Assembly: GCA_027353465.1 (NCBI GenBank)
Contig: DAIEHR010000247.1
Coordinates: forward strand, 1 to 45,281
DNA length: 45,281 nt
Source of the DNA: Acetobacteraceae bacterium
GTDB lineage: Bacteria; Pseudomonadota; Alphaproteobacteria; Acetobacterales; Acetobacteraceae
Direction of reading: 5' to 3'
Shown here in pieces: positions 1 through 8,995 of the stretch; position 1 is the stretch's first letter; every line of letters starts with the position of its first letter. Made by a program: the position numbers and the translations under genes. Below the pieces are notes generated by a model. That model was not told the DNA's origin. It saw only the letters and a program-made list of their open reading frames with translations, and ran no database searches.

Positions 1-2500
1 TGAGGCCCTCCAGCACAACGACGACACTCAGGACGACGGCCGACACCAGCAGAAGATCGTAGCCATGAAGGGGTCCGAAGCGAAACAGATCCCGCCCAAG
101 CGGCAACGTGAGGATTAAAGCCAGCATCGCGACGGTTGCACCCGAGATCCATATCAGGGCGCGGTTGCGCTGGCCGATAAGGTCGCGCAGCGACGCGCCA
201 AAGCTGCGGTTGACCAGCACCAGTCCCAGATCGACCAGCACCAGCGAAACGAATGTCAGCGCCCGCACATCGTCGTTCGGCATTCCGCTGCGCAGCGCGA
301 ACACGTACAATCCTGCCAGCGCCAGGAAGGCGAAACTACCCTGCAACAGGCTCCAGGCGATGAGGGCCGGTGAGAACAGCACACTCTCGGGCGGTCGCGG
401 CGGCCGGTTCATGATGTTTTCCTCCTCCTTCTCCGCCTCGAACACCATCGAGCATACCGGGTCGATCACCATCTCCAGGAACGCGATATGAACTGGCCCG
501 AAGATCAGGGGCAGCCCAGTCAGCAGGGGCAGCAACGCCAACCCGGCAATCGGAACATGCACCGCGATGATGTAAGCCATCGCTTTGCGCAGGTTGTCGT
601 AAATGCGGCGCCCGAGCCGGATGGTTCGAACGATCGAGCCGAAATCGTCATCCAGCAGCACGAGCGACGCTGCCTCGCGCGCCACATCCGTCCCGCGTCC
701 ACCCATGGCGATGCCAATATCAGCGGCTTTCAGGGAGGGTGCATCGTTGACCCCATCGCCTGTCATCGAGACCACCTGGCCACTCGCCTTCAGCGCCTGC
801 ACGATCCGTAGCTTCTGCGCCGGCACGATGCGGGCGAAGATGTCAACGCGCTGGACGGTTTGCCGCAGCTCATCGTCGCCCATCCGCGCGATGCTGGGTC
901 CATCCACCACCGAGCCCGCATCGAGGCCGGCCTGGAGGGCGATTGCACGGGCGGTCAGCGCGTAGTCCCCGGTGATCATCACCACCCTTATGCCAGCCGC
1001 CCGGCATTCGGCGATGGCAGCCGGAACAGAGCGGCGCAGAGGGTCGGCAAGCCCGGCGAGCCCGAGCAGATGGAAGGTGAACGCTCGGGGCGATTCGGGC
1101 AGCGATGCATCCGCGCTCGCCTCCGCCACGGCCAGGACGCGCATGCCCGCCTCCGCAAGCCGATCGGCGTTGCGGGCAAGTTCGGCTCGTGCCGCCGGGT
1201 CTAGCCGGCAAAGCTGCGCGATCGCCTCCGGCGCACCCTTGGCCGCGACGCGCAGCTTGCCGCCCGCGGATGAACGCCATACCTGCGTCACCGCCAGAAG
1301 ATCGGGTTGCAGGCCATAGGTCCGCTCCAGGCTCCAGCCTGCCACATCGTCCCCGCCGGTCGCGGCAACCGCCTGGAACGCCTGATCCATCGGATCATAG
1401 GCATCCGGGGCGCTTGCCAGGGCGGCCGTCGTGACCAGCCGGCGAAACCCGGGCGGGGGTGGCCGGCCATCCACGATGGGCGCCATCTCGCCCTCGGCCT
1501 GCAGCGCGGCGACCGACATGCGGTTCTCCGTAAGCGTCCCTGTCTTGTCGGTGCAGAGCACGGTCGCTTCGCCCAGCGTTTCAATGGCTGACGCCCGGCG
1601 GGTAAGCACCCGCGCCCGCGACAGACGCCAGGCACCCATGACCATGAAAACAGTCAGCACCAGAGGAAATTCCTCCGGTAGCATCGACATGCCCAACGCG
1701 ATCCCCGCCAGCAATGCATCCAGCCACGCGCCACGGAAAAGACCGTAGAGCAGGACGACCAGAAGGCAGCAGACAAGCCCGGCCGCGGCGGAGATGCGAA
1801 CAATGCGTGCGGTCTGCCGGCTCAGGTTCGCGGGTGCGGTCTCGATCTCACCGAGCGCCTGGCCAATGCGGCCAATCTCGCTTTTCGGACCGGTCGCCCG
1901 CACCTCCGCCAGCCCTTGTCCGCGCACCACCAACGTGCCGGAGAACACATAAGGCAAATCATCGCCGCCGGGGTGCATATCCGGCATTATCGCCGCTTCG
2001 GAGGCGCGCTTGCGAACCGGTACCGATTCGCCAGTCAGCAGGGATTCATCGGTCTGCAGCTCGCGCGCCTCGATCAGCACGGCATCCGCCGGGACCCGGT
2101 CGCCTTCCGACAGGACGATGAGGTCGCTGCGCACCACCTCCCGCCCCGCGATCCGCAGGCGTTCGCCATCCCGGATCACCAACGCCCGGGGGCTGGTGAG
2201 GTCCCGCAGGGCGTCGAGCACGCGCTCGCTTCTCTCCTCCTGAATGACGGCGATCGCCACCGAGAGGGAGGCGAACACGAGCAGGAGTATTGCCTCCAGC
2301 CGGTCACCGAGCAGCAGATAGATCATGCCGGCGCCCAGAAGCATCCCGAACATCGGTTCGGAGATGATGTCCCATACGATGCGGACTAGCGATCGGCGCC
2401 CGGCACGCGGCAACTCATTCGGGCCGTCGCGCAGCAATTGTTCGGCCGCTTCCCTGGCACTCAAGCCACGCGGATTGACCTGAGCGGGATGGACGCTCAC
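1..2500 (-). CDS. cation-translocating P-type ATPase (3' end missing)
   Basis: Read by hand on the minus strand; absent from the ORF track because its stop lies beyond base 1. About 833 codons are present. The order is an N-terminal cation-ATPase domain (GLSAREAAEQLLRDGPNELP), first membrane pair, actuator domain (TDESLLTGESVPV), TM4 motif PEEFP, phosphorylation site CTDKTGTLT (near base 1545), nucleotide-binding KGAPEAI, hinge TGDGVNDAPSLKAADIGIAMG, and C-terminal membrane segments with LEMVIDPVCSMVFEAE. This is the architecture of Ca2+-ATPase-like P2-type pumps that move a cation across the inner membrane at the cost of ATP. PEEFP replaces the usual PEGLP, so the ion is uncertain. I chose GTG at 2500 because homology starts soon after; no clear ribosome site is seen, and TTG at 2464 is an alternative. 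Confidence 0.93.
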   Translation of the reverse strand, partial: MSVHPAQVNPRGLSAREAAEQLLRDGPNELPRAGRRSLVRIVWDIISEPMFGMLLGAGMIYLLLGDRLEAILLLVFASLSVAIAVIQEERSERVLDALRDLTSPRALVIRDGERLRIAGREVVRSDLIVLSEGDRVPADAVLIEARELQTDESLLTGESVPVRKRASEAAIMPDMHPGGDDLPYVFSGTLVVRGQGLAEVRATGPKSEIGRIGQALGEIETAPANLSRQTARIVRISAAAGLVCCLLVVLLYGLFRGAWLDALLAGIALGMSMLPEEFPLVLTVFMVMGAWRLSRARVLTRRASAIETLGEATVLCTDKTGTLTENRMSVAALQAEGEMAPIVDGRPPPPGFRRLVTTAALASAPDAYDPMDQAFQAVAATGGDDVAGWSLERTYGLQPDLLAVTQVWRSSAGGKLRVAAKGAPEAIAQLCRLDPAARAELARNADRLAEAGMRVLAVAEASADASLPESPRAFTFHLLGLAGLADPLRRSVPAAIAECRAAGIRVVMITGDYALTARAIALQAGLDAGSVVDGPSIARMGDDELRQTVQRVDIFARIVPAQKLRIVQALKASGQVVSMTGDGVNDAPSLKAADIGIAMGGRGTDVAREAASLVLLDDDFGSIVRTIRLGRRIYDNLRKAMAYIIAVHVPIAGLALLPLLTGLPLIFGPVHIAFLEMVIDPVCSMVFEAEKEEENIMNRPPRPPESVLFSPALIAWSLLQGSFAFLALAGLYVFALRSGMPNDDVRALTFVSLVLVDLGLVLVNRSFGASLRDLIGQRNRALIWISGATVAMLALILTLPLGRDLFRFGPLHGYDLLLVSAVVLSVVVVLEGL

Positions 2501-2910
2501 CGGGAACGCGCCGCTGTTACGCTGAACGCGTGGGTACGATCTGTTCGGCGGGTCATTCAGATGCCATCCGATCCTCTAAGAAGCCTCGGCCAGAAAGTGT
2601 CGCATGGAAGTGGCTTCCCGGACGCCCCTCGCGGCTGGGCGATGGCCGGCGTGCAGCCGGATTCCTAACGGTGGACCTTGGGAGGCGCCATGACCAGGAT
2701 CAACGGGCCGGTCGCTGCCGTGCTGAAAGGGTTGAATTTTTCGGGATCAGCGAACGCGGAGCAGTCAGGAGAAGCCCACGAGCGGAAATCCTGCGCCGCC
2801 TGATCGTGAACGTCACAGGCGGTGGAGTTACACTTTGAATTACATCGCACCCGTTGCGTTTCATTTTTCCGCCTATACCTAGGTCAAGCTCACCGACCAG
2901 GAGATCGCCC
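2501..2910. other. 410-bp region between ATPase and lipoprotein genes
   Basis: Divergent intergenic region between the leftward ATPase and the rightward lipoprotein gene, so promoters for both should lie here. I could not find a well-spaced -35/-10 pair. It holds one short reading frame with a good ribosome site (2690-2803, listed separately). The longer track ORFs (2438-2668, 2530-2838, 2700-2912) show no recognisable protein features. Confidence 0.5.
2690..2803 (+). CDS. possible 37-aa small protein
   Basis: A short ATG reading frame, below the track cutoff, preceded by the strong Shine-Dalgarno sequence GGGAGG about 4 bases upstream. The product (MTRINGPVAAVLKGLNF..., ending KSCAA) is polar, has one cysteine near the end, and has no signal peptide or membrane segment. 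I do not recognise it. The ribosome site and its place ahead of the lipoprotein gene are the only support; it could equally be chance. Confidence 0.25.
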   Translation: MTRINGPVAAVLKGLNFSGSANAEQSGEAHERKSCAA

Positions 2911-3039
2911 ATGTCTCATCCGAAACGCCTGTTGAAAACCGCCTGCGCGATTGGCATGGCGCTGCTGCTGTCCGGCTGCGTGATTGTTCCGTGCTGCGGC
3001 GACGGATACTACCATCACCGGCACTATTGGGGTGACTGA
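2911..3039 (+). CDS. small lipoprotein (42 aa)
   Basis: The track starts this frame at 2854, but the ATG at 2911 follows AGGAG with 7-base spacing and begins a classic lipoprotein signal peptide: positive start (MSHPKRLLK), hydrophobic core (GMALLLSG) and lipobox LSGC. After cleavage only about 22 residues remain, with two further cysteines (PCCGDGYYHHRHYWGD) and a His/Tyr-rich tail that might bind metal (inference). Such tiny alphaproteobacterial lipoproteins have no known function. The stop is 5 bases before the TetR gene, so the two are probably co-transcribed. Confidence 0.7.
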   Translation: MSHPKRLLKTACAIGMALLLSGCVIVPCCGDGYYHHRHYWGD

Positions 3040-3044
3040 CACGC

Positions 3045-3680
3045 GTGAGTGAAACCGTACGCCGCTCCTCCGGCGGCCGGCCGACTGCCCAGGCGGCCGC
3101 CTTGCTGGAAACCATGATCCTGGACACCGCGACCGTGGCTTTCCTCGCCGACGGCTACGCCGCGACCTCGATCGAGGCCATCGCCAGGGCGTGCGGCATC
3201 GCCAAGCGCACGTTGTATGCCCGCTGGAGTGGCAAACCCGCGCTGTTCCGAGCAGTGCTGGAGCGCCTGATGGCGAAATGGCTGTCGGGCGCGGGCGATT
3301 GGTCCGCCCGCGAATCGTTGGCGGAGGCGCTGGACGAAGCCGCGGCCCGCATCCTGGAGGTTGCCCTGACGCCCGAAGCCATTGCGTTGAACCGACTGCT
3401 GATCGCCGAGAGTGCTCGGTTTCCCGAACTTCCCTTCATGATGCGCCAGGCGGGCGCCAGTCAGGGGACGGTTCGGATCGCCGCACTGCTGGAGAAGGCG
3501 ATTGCATCGCGAACCATACAGCCGTTGGACACGGCGTTCGCCGCCGAACAATTCCTGCATCTGGTTTTAGCTGGACCCCAACGCCGGGCACTGGGATTAG
3601 GGCCGGCTTTGGATGCGACGCAATTGGCGGCGTGGCGCAAATCCGCGGTAAAACTGTTCCTGTACGGCATTAAAAACTGA
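3045..3680 (+). CDS. TetR/AcrR family transcriptional regulator
   Basis: The 211-aa protein has the usual TetR length. An N-terminal helix-turn-helix region (about residues 28-65, TSIEAIARACGIAKRTLYARWSGKPALFRAVL) is followed by an all-helical ligand-binding and dimerisation domain of AefR/TetR_C type (LNRLLIAESARFPELPFMM). Members usually repress a nearby transport or stress gene until a small ligand binds. The start is GTG, 5 bases after the lipoprotein stop, which suggests the pair is one operon and possibly autoregulated. The ligand and targets cannot be told. The divergent cation ATPase and the lipoprotein are the nearest candidate targets. Confidence 0.88.
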   Translation: MSETVRRSSGGRPTAQAAALLETMILDTATVAFLADGYAATSIEAIARACGIAKRTLYARWSGKPALFRAVLERLMAKWLSGAGDWSARESLAEALDEAAARILEVALTPEAIALNRLLIAESARFPELPFMMRQAGASQGTVRIAALLEKAIASRTIQPLDTAFAAEQFLHLVLAGPQRRALGLGPALDATQLAAWRKSAVKLFLYGIKN

Positions 3681-3745
3681 CGGTTGCCGGTTACGCCGGA
3701 AAGGTGTTACCGAAAGGTCATCTAACAATAGGGATTTGCGTCTTC

Positions 3746-4822
3746 ATGAAGCTTTTGCTGACGGGTGGATGCGGATTCATCGGCTCCGCCGTGGTGCGTC
3801 ACCTGCTTCGCCATACCGACCATGTGATCATCAACGTAGATAAGATGACCTATGCCGCCTCGGAAGATGCACTCGAAGACGGTATGAAACATAATCGTCA
3901 TATCTTGATCAAGGCCGATATCGCCGATGGCGCCGCCATGCGGCAGGTTTTTGAAACCCATGACCCTGATGCGGTGATGCATCTGGCGGCCGAAAGCCAT
4001 GTGGACCGTTCCATCGACGGGCCGGCTGATTTCGTCCAGACTAACGTCGTTGGCACGTTCGTGCTGCTGGAGGCCGCGAGACGACACTACGGCACCCTGC
4101 GGGGCGACAGGAAGGCAGCGTTCCGTTTTCATCACGTTTCTACCGACGAAGTGTTCGGCGCGCTGGAACACGATGACCCGCCGTTTACTGAAACCACGCC
4201 GTACGATCCGCGCAGCCCTTACTCCGCCACCAAGGCCGCATCCGATCATCTGGTCCGTGCCTGGAGCCACACCTACAAGCTGCCGACGATCGTTTCCAAC
4301 ACCTGCAACAACTACGGCCCGTGGCAGTTTCCGGAAAAGCTGATCCCGCTGGTGACGCTGAACGCGCTGCAGGGCAAGGATCTTCCGGTGTATGGCGACG
4401 GGTCAAACATGCGCGACTGGCTGTTCGTTGAGGACCATGCCGCCGCGCTGGTGCGGGTGCTAGAAATGGGCGTTCCGGGCGAAACCTACGCAATCGGAGG
4501 CCGCCAGCCGCGCACCAACCTGCAAGTCGTGCAGGCGATCTGCGCGCATCTGGACAAACGTGTCCCCGACCCCGCCGGCCCGCGGGGGCGTTTGATTCGA
4601 TTTGTTACCGACCGGCCGGGACACGACTTCCGCTATGAAATCGATCCCTCCCGCAGCGAGGTTGCATTGGACTGGAAGGCGCCGCACGATTTCGAAACCG
4701 GACTGGCGAAGACGATCGATTGGTATCTCGATCACCGAGCCTGGTGGGAAGCGCTGCAGGCAGCGAAATACGCTGGCCAGCGTTTAGGCACCTCGACTGA
4801 AGACAAAGGAAAAGCAGCATGA
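3746..4822 (+). CDS. rfbB: dTDP-glucose 4,6-dehydratase
   Basis: Second enzyme of dTDP-L-rhamnose synthesis: it converts dTDP-glucose to dTDP-4-keto-6-deoxyglucose in the cytoplasm using bound NAD+. It is a short-chain dehydrogenase/reductase of extended type, with the Rossmann motif GGCGFIGS at the N-terminus, [15 protein letters not shown], the catalytic STDEVFG, and [11 protein letters not shown] carrying the Tyr-x3-Lys pair. [15 protein letters not shown] is also family-typical. The track begins at 3704, but the conserved sequence starts at ATG 3746 (MKLLLTGG), giving 358 aa, close to family length. The stop overlaps the rfbA start by 4 bases. Confidence 0.96.
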   Translation: MKLLLTGGCGFIGSAVVRHLLRHTDHVIINVDKMTYAASEDALEDGMKHNRHILIKADIADGAAMRQVFETHDPDAVMHLAAESHVDRSIDGPADFVQTNVVGTFVLLEAARRHYGTLRGDRKAAFRFHHVSTDEVFGALEHDDPPFTETTPYDPRSPYSATKAASDHLVRAWSHTYKLPTIVSNTCNNYGPWQFPEKLIPLVTLNALQGKDLPVYGDGSNMRDWLFVEDHAAALVRVLEMGVPGETYAIGGRQPRTNLQVVQAICAHLDKRVPDPAGPRGRLIRFVTDRPGHDFRYEIDPSRSEVALDWKAPHDFETGLAKTIDWYLDHRAWWEALQAAKYAGQRLGTSTEDKGKAA

Positions 4823-5694
4823 AGGGCATCTTGCTGGCCGGCGGTTCCGGCACGCGCCTGCATCCGATGACCCTGGCGGCGTCAAAGCAGCTTCTGCCGG
4901 TCTACGACAAACCGATGGTTTATTACCCGCTGTCCACCCTGATGCTAGCAGGTATCCAGGACATCATGCTGATCTCCACGCCGGAGGATCTGCCACAGTT
5001 CAAGCGCCTGCTGGGCGACGGCTCGCGGTTCGGCGTCCGGTTTGAATACGCGGTTCAACCGAAGCCCGATGGCATTGCCCAGGCGTTCCTGATCGGTCGC
5101 GACTGGCTGGGCGGCGAACCCTGTGCGCTGGCCCTCGGCGACAACCTGATCCACGCCGACCATCTGTCCACCCTGTTGCGGGCCGCGGCATCCCGGCCGG
5201 TTGGTGCCTCGGTTTTCGCCTATCAGGTCCGCGATCCCGAACGTTATGGCGTGGTATCCTTCGACGCCAAGGGCAAGGCGGTGGAAGTGGTGGAAAAGCC
5301 GACCGCGCCAATCAGCAACTGGGCCATCACCGGGTTATATTTCTACGACAAGCACGTCAGCGACATTGCGCCCCAGATCAAGCCGTCCGCGCGCGGGGAA
5401 CTGGAGATTACCGATCTGAACCGCGTGTATCTGGAAATGGGCACGCTGAACGTCGAGAAACTCTCGCGCGGCTGCGCCTGGCTGGATGCTGGCACGCCCG
5501 ACAGCCTGTTGCAGGCGGCAACCTTCGTGCAGACGATCCAATCGCGCACCGGCATGCTTGTTGGCTGCCCGGAAGAGGTCGCTTTCCGCATGGGCTTCAT
5601 CGACGCCGATCGCCTGCGGTATCACGCCACCCATTTAGGCAAGACCGATCTGGGCCGGGCGCTGCTGGAACTGGCCGAGGGGGAAGTCGAGTGA
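4819..5694 (+). CDS. rfbA: glucose-1-phosphate thymidylyltransferase
   Basis: First committed enzyme of the rhamnose pathway: it joins dTTP and glucose-1-phosphate to give dTDP-glucose and pyrophosphate. The 291-aa length is standard for RmlA. The N-terminal nucleotide-binding signature [29 protein letters not shown] is intact, and [10 protein letters not shown] and GLYFYD follow in order. The ATG overlaps the rfbB stop (ATGA) and the stop overlaps the rfbC GTG, so the operon is translationally coupled. The enzyme is commonly feedback-inhibited by dTDP-rhamnose, a family property not visible here. Confidence 0.96.
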   Translation: MKGILLAGGSGTRLHPMTLAASKQLLPVYDKPMVYYPLSTLMLAGIQDIMLISTPEDLPQFKRLLGDGSRFGVRFEYAVQPKPDGIAQAFLIGRDWLGGEPCALALGDNLIHADHLSTLLRAAASRPVGASVFAYQVRDPERYGVVSFDAKGKAVEVVEKPTAPISNWAITGLYFYDKHVSDIAPQIKPSARGELEITDLNRVYLEMGTLNVEKLSRGCAWLDAGTPDSLLQAATFVQTIQSRTGMLVGCPEEVAFRMGFIDADRLRYHATHLGKTDLGRALLELAEGEVE

Positions 5695-6248
5695 ACGTCG
5701 AAGCGCTGGCCATTCCCGCCGTTAAGCTGATTACCCCTCCGCGGTTCCGCGATGCACGGGGCTTCTTCTCGGAAACCTGGAATCAGGGCCGGTTCGCGGA
5801 TGCGGGTATCCCTGGGCCGTTCATCCAGGACAACCATGCCGTTTCCAACGGCATCGGCGTTCTGCGCGGTCTGCATTGCCAGATCGGGCCGAATGCCCAG
5901 GGCAAGCTGGTCCGTTGCGTCAAGGGCGCGATCTATGACGTGGCGGTGGACGTCCGCCACGGCTCCCCGACCTTCGGTCAGTATGTTGGCGCCCAGATCA
6001 GTGCCGAGAATTGGACGCAAATCTGGGTTCCGCCGGGCTTTCTGCATGGCTACTGCACGCTGACCGAGGATACCGAGGTGATCTACAAGGTCACCGGCGC
6101 CTATGACAAAGCGGCGGAACGTGGGGCGATCTGGAACGACCCGGATATCGGCATCGCATGGCCGGTTTCAGCCGATCAGGTGATCCTGTCCGACAAGGAC
6201 AAGGTGCTGCCGCGCCTACGCGACCTGCCGGTGCTGTTCAATGTCTGA
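5691..6248 (+). CDS. rfbC: dTDP-4-dehydrorhamnose 3,5-epimerase
   Basis: Cupin-fold epimerase that inverts C3 and C5 of dTDP-4-keto-6-deoxyglucose. The 185 aa match RmlC length. Family motifs are present: [30 protein letters not shown] with the catalytic His, [21 protein letters not shown], and [13 protein letters not shown]. The position after the catalytic His is Cys where many homologues have Tyr or Phe, a mild difference. The start is GTG overlapping the rfbA TGA. The stop lies inside the rfbD start region (8-base overlap). Confidence 0.95.
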   Translation: MNVEALAIPAVKLITPPRFRDARGFFSETWNQGRFADAGIPGPFIQDNHAVSNGIGVLRGLHCQIGPNAQGKLVRCVKGAIYDVAVDVRHGSPTFGQYVGAQISAENWTQIWVPPGFLHGYCTLTEDTEVIYKVTGAYDKAAERGAIWNDPDIGIAWPVSADQVILSDKDKVLPRLRDLPVLFNV

Positions 6249-7134
6249 CGCGGGGCGCCCGATCCTGGTAACGGGCGGCTCCGGCCAGTTGGCGTCTTCG
6301 TTGGCGGGCGGCGCTTCAGTATTGCGGGTCGGGCGTCCGGCGTTCGATTTCGACCGTCCGGACACAATCGAAGCGGCGTTTCGTGCCGCCAATCCGCGGC
6401 TGGTGGTCAATGCCGCCGCCTATACCGCCGTTGACGCGGCGGAAAAGGATGTCGAGGCAGCCTATCGCGCCAACCGCGATGGCCCCGCCATCCTCGCCGC
6501 GCTTTGCGCCGCCGCGGACATCCCGTTGATCCATGTCTCCACGGACTACGTGTTCGATGGGACCAAGACTTCGCCCTATGTCGAAACCGACGCCGTCGGG
6601 CCCCAGGGCGTCTATGGCGCCAGTAAGCTGGCGGGCGAACAGGCCGTGATGGAATCGGGCGCCAAGGCGATCATTCTGCGTACCGCATGGGTCTATGCCG
6701 CGACCGGCAAGAACTTCGTCCGCACCATGCTGACGGTCGGCAAGACCCGTGACCGCCTGACCGTGGTGGGCGACCAGCACGGCTGTCCGACGACCGCCGA
6801 CGATCTGGGCGACGCGATCCGGGCGATCATCGGCCATTTGGATCAAGGCGGGTGGAACCAAGCCTACCAAGGTATTTTCCACGCCGCTGGTTCTGGTGAG
6901 ACCACATGGCACGGGCTTGCGGTCGCGACGTTTCAGGAAGCTGCTCGGCACGGCGCCAAAGTGCCCGAAGTCGCGCCGATCGCGACGGCCGATTGGCCGA
7001 CACCGGCGAAACGCCCGGCGAATTCGCGGCTGGACTGCACCCGCTTGCAGAGCGTATTCGGTATCCGGCTACCGCATTGGCGGGACAGCCTGACCCGCAC
7101 CGTGGATACGATTTTCGCGACCGCACCGCCCTGA
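6241..7134 (+). CDS. rfbD: dTDP-4-dehydrorhamnose reductase
   Basis: Last step of the pathway: NAD(P)H reduction of dTDP-4-keto-rhamnose to dTDP-L-rhamnose. It is an SDR-type protein of 297 aa, with the nucleotide-binding motif VTGGSGQLASSL, NAAAYTAVDAAE, STDYVFDGTKTSPYVETD, the YGASK catalytic Tyr-Lys pair, and LRTAWVYAATGKNFVRTML. All are RmlD hallmarks. It is the fourth and last gene of the rfbBACD set, after which the overlap chain breaks with a 117-bp gap. The rhamnose probably feeds O-antigen or exopolysaccharide, but no rhamnosyltransferase is adjacent. Confidence 0.95.
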   Translation: MSDAGRPILVTGGSGQLASSLAGGASVLRVGRPAFDFDRPDTIEAAFRAANPRLVVNAAAYTAVDAAEKDVEAAYRANRDGPAILAALCAAADIPLIHVSTDYVFDGTKTSPYVETDAVGPQGVYGASKLAGEQAVMESGAKAIILRTAWVYAATGKNFVRTMLTVGKTRDRLTVVGDQHGCPTTADDLGDAIRAIIGHLDQGGWNQAYQGIFHAAGSGETTWHGLAVATFQEAARHGAKVPEVAPIATADWPTPAKRPANSRLDCTRLQSVFGIRLPHWRDSLTRTVDTIFATAPP

Positions 7135-7142
7135 AACCAACT

Positions 7143-7171
7143 TTGCGGCGATATGCATCGTGCGATACTGT
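7143..7171 (+). promoter_or_regulatory. weak candidate sigma-70 promoter
   Basis: TTGCGG and TACTGT are separated by 17 bases in the 117-bp gap after rfbD, upstream of the small membrane protein and cca genes. The -35 is good; the -10 matches only about half the consensus. A promoter is expected here because this is the first non-overlapping junction after the rhamnose operon. Confidence 0.25.
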
Positions 7172-7251
7172 CTAAGCAGGACATCGCCCGCGCCCGACGG
7201 TTCGCGTCCGGCCCTGGCGGCGCCGCCGCCGTCACGAGGCATGGACACATA

Positions 7252-7500
7252 ATGTCGCGTATCATCGAAATTCTGTTGTTCGTGACCCCGTTCCTCGCCT
7301 TTGCCGGTTGGCGGTTGCTGTTCCCGTCGCCGCTGCCGCCGCTATGGCTGCTGCAATGCTTGGCGGCCGCGGTGGCGCTGATGCTTCTGGCCTTGCTCTG
7401 GTCACGACACCAGGATGCCGGTGATGCGAACCAGGCTTATGTGCCCGCCCGCCTGGTCGATGGTCAGATCGTACCCGCCCAACCGGCCCCGCCTCGGTGA
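7252..7500 (+). CDS. DUF6111-like small membrane protein
   Basis: The track starts at 7153, but ATG 7252 (MSRIIEILLFVTPFLAFAGWRLL) gives a better-formed 82-aa protein with two hydrophobic segments (about residues 4-22 and 28-50) and a short soluble tail ending QIVPAQPAPPR. The tail motif (YVPARLVDGQIVP) and the position directly before cca match what I recall of the DUF6111 family in alphaproteobacteria, whose function is unknown. Its stop overlaps the GTG start of cca by 4 bases, so the two are coupled. The family name is from memory, not a search. Confidence 0.7.
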   Translation: MSRIIEILLFVTPFLAFAGWRLLFPSPLPPLWLLQCLAAAVALMLLALLWSRHQDAGDANQAYVPARLVDGQIVPAQPAPPR

Positions 7501-8636
7501 CATTCGCCGATCCCGCATTAGGTCGCGTCTGGGACACGCTGCCCGATGCCCGGATCGTGGGCGGCGCGGTTCGCGATGCGTTGGCGGGGCGAGATGTCGC
7601 CGACTACGATCTGGCAACGCCCTTGCCGCCCGACGCCGTCATGGCGGCGCTGAAGAATGCCGGCATCAAGGTCGTGCCCACAGGCCTGGCACATGGCACA
7701 GTCACCGCCGTGGTGGATGGCCGGCCCTTTGAGATCACCACTTTGCGCCGCGACGTGGAAACCGACGGCCGGCATGCCGTGGTGGCGTTCACCGCGGACT
7801 GGCGGCAGGATGCCTCCCGCCGGGATTTCACCATCAACGCCATGTCGATGACCCGCGACGGGACCGTATTCGACTACTTTGGCGGGCGTGCCGATCTGGA
7901 TTCGGGGCGGATTCGGTTCGTCGGCGACCCGGCCACGCGAATCGCCGAGGATTACCTGCGCGTCCTAAGGTTTTTCCGCTTCCAAGCCCGGTATGGCCGG
8001 GTCGCTCCCGATGACGCCACACTCCGGGCCTTGCACGCCGGAATTCCCGGCCTGGGCCGCCTGTCGATGGAGCGGGTGTGGCACGAGCTGCGCCGCATTC
8101 TGGCCGCCCCCGACCCGGCCGAGGCAATCGGGTTGATGCGCACATTGGGCATCTGGCGGGCGGTGGTTCCGGAAGCCTCGGCCGACGCGGACCTGACCGC
8201 GCTGCCCGCCGATCCGGTGCTGCGGCTGGCCGCGCTGTTGAGCGGCAATCCGCTGGAACTGGCAACGCGGTTGAAACTGTCGAACGAGGACCGCGATCGC
8301 CTGGTTCGGCTGACGGCCACGCCGCCCGTGCACGGTTCCGATGCGGATCTGCGCCGGTTGCTGGCCGATCACCTGCCCCGGGATCTGATTGACCGCACAT
8401 GGCTGGACGGCGACGAACCCGCGCGCCAGCGCCTGAGCACGATGAAGCGGCCAGTTTTCCCGCTGGAGGGACGCGACGTGGTGGCCCTGGGCGTCCCACC
8501 CGGACCGTCCGTGGGGGCGTTGCTGCGCGACGTCCGGCAATGGTGGATGGACGGCGGGTGCCTCGCCAAACGCATGGCTTGCATGACCGAACTTGCGCAA
8601 AGGGCCAATCTGCCCAAGATGAACGCAAAGAGGTGA
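7497..8636 (+). CDS. cca: CCA tRNA nucleotidyltransferase
   Basis: Adds or repairs the 3'-CCA end of tRNAs. It is a class II nucleotidyltransferase of 379 aa. The N-terminal catalytic head has RIVGGAVRDALAGRDVADYDLAT (the GG motif and the metal-binding Asp pair), then RRDVETDGRHAVVAFTADWRQDASRRDFTINAM, and the neck motif FVGDPATRIAEDYLRVLRFFRF. A poly(A) polymerase of the same superfamily is the main alternative, but one such gene of this type is normal in alphaproteobacteria. The GTG start overlaps the preceding stop; the tail AGAGGTGAG contains the ribosome site for grxC. Confidence 0.93.
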   Translation: MTFADPALGRVWDTLPDARIVGGAVRDALAGRDVADYDLATPLPPDAVMAALKNAGIKVVPTGLAHGTVTAVVDGRPFEITTLRRDVETDGRHAVVAFTADWRQDASRRDFTINAMSMTRDGTVFDYFGGRADLDSGRIRFVGDPATRIAEDYLRVLRFFRFQARYGRVAPDDATLRALHAGIPGLGRLSMERVWHELRRILAAPDPAEAIGLMRTLGIWRAVVPEASADADLTALPADPVLRLAALLSGNPLELATRLKLSNEDRDRLVRLTATPPVHGSDADLRRLLADHLPRDLIDRTWLDGDEPARQRLSTMKRPVFPLEGRDVVALGVPPGPSVGALLRDVRQWWMDGGCLAKRMACMTELAQRANLPKMNAKR

Positions 8637-8641
8637 GACTG

Positions 8642-8902
8642 ATGCCAAAAATCGAAATCTATACCCAACCTTGGTGCCCCTACTGCGAGCGGGCCGTTCA
8701 TATGCTGACCACCAAAGGCGTCGAATTCACGGAAATCGACGCACCCCAAGGCTCCAAGGCTCGGATTGAGGCCCGCGAACGGTCTGGCGGGCGGACATCC
8801 GCGCCGCAGATATTCATCGACGGCCAGCATATCGGCGGCTGCGATGACCTGGTGGCATTGGACCGGGCCGGTAAACTGAACCCGCTGCTGGGCCTGGCGT
8901 GA
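8642..8902 (+). CDS. grxC: glutaredoxin 3
   Basis: An 86-aa glutathione-dependent disulfide reductase, embedded in the longer track ORF 8399-8902. The start at 8642 is set by an AGAGGTGAG ribosome site overlapping the cca stop and by the exact family N-terminus MPKIEIYTQPWCPYCERA. It has the dithiol active site CPYC, the cis-proline segment TSAPQIF and the glutathione-binding GGCDDL. Length and motifs are typical of GrxC (electron donor for ribonucleotide reductase and disulfide repair). It is followed by a stem-loop and the DUF1178 gene, a common alphaproteobacterial order. Confidence 0.95.
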   Translation: MPKIEIYTQPWCPYCERAVHMLTTKGVEFTEIDAPQGSKARIEARERSGGRTSAPQIFIDGQHIGGCDDLVALDRAGKLNPLLGLA

Positions 8903-8921
8903 TTGTCAGATGTGATTCTAC

Positions 8922-8946
8922 TGGCACTCGGTTGATACGAGTGCCA
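8922..8946 (+). other. stem-loop between grxC and DUF1178 gene
   Basis: A perfect 9-bp inverted repeat TGGCACTCG / CGAGTGCCA with a 7-base loop lies 19 bases after the grxC stop. It is followed by AATTAGG rather than a T-run, so it is not a clean intrinsic terminator. It could be a partial terminator, an RNA-stabilising hairpin, or a 25-bp operator. Confidence 0.5.
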
Positions 8947-8995
8947 AATTAGGTCATGTCATTGTCATGCGTTTAGGTCTCCGTCAGGGCCAGGA

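Noticed and set aside
7834-8628. 264-aa minus-strand ORF
   Set aside because: Antisense to cca; Arg/Pro-rich shadow.
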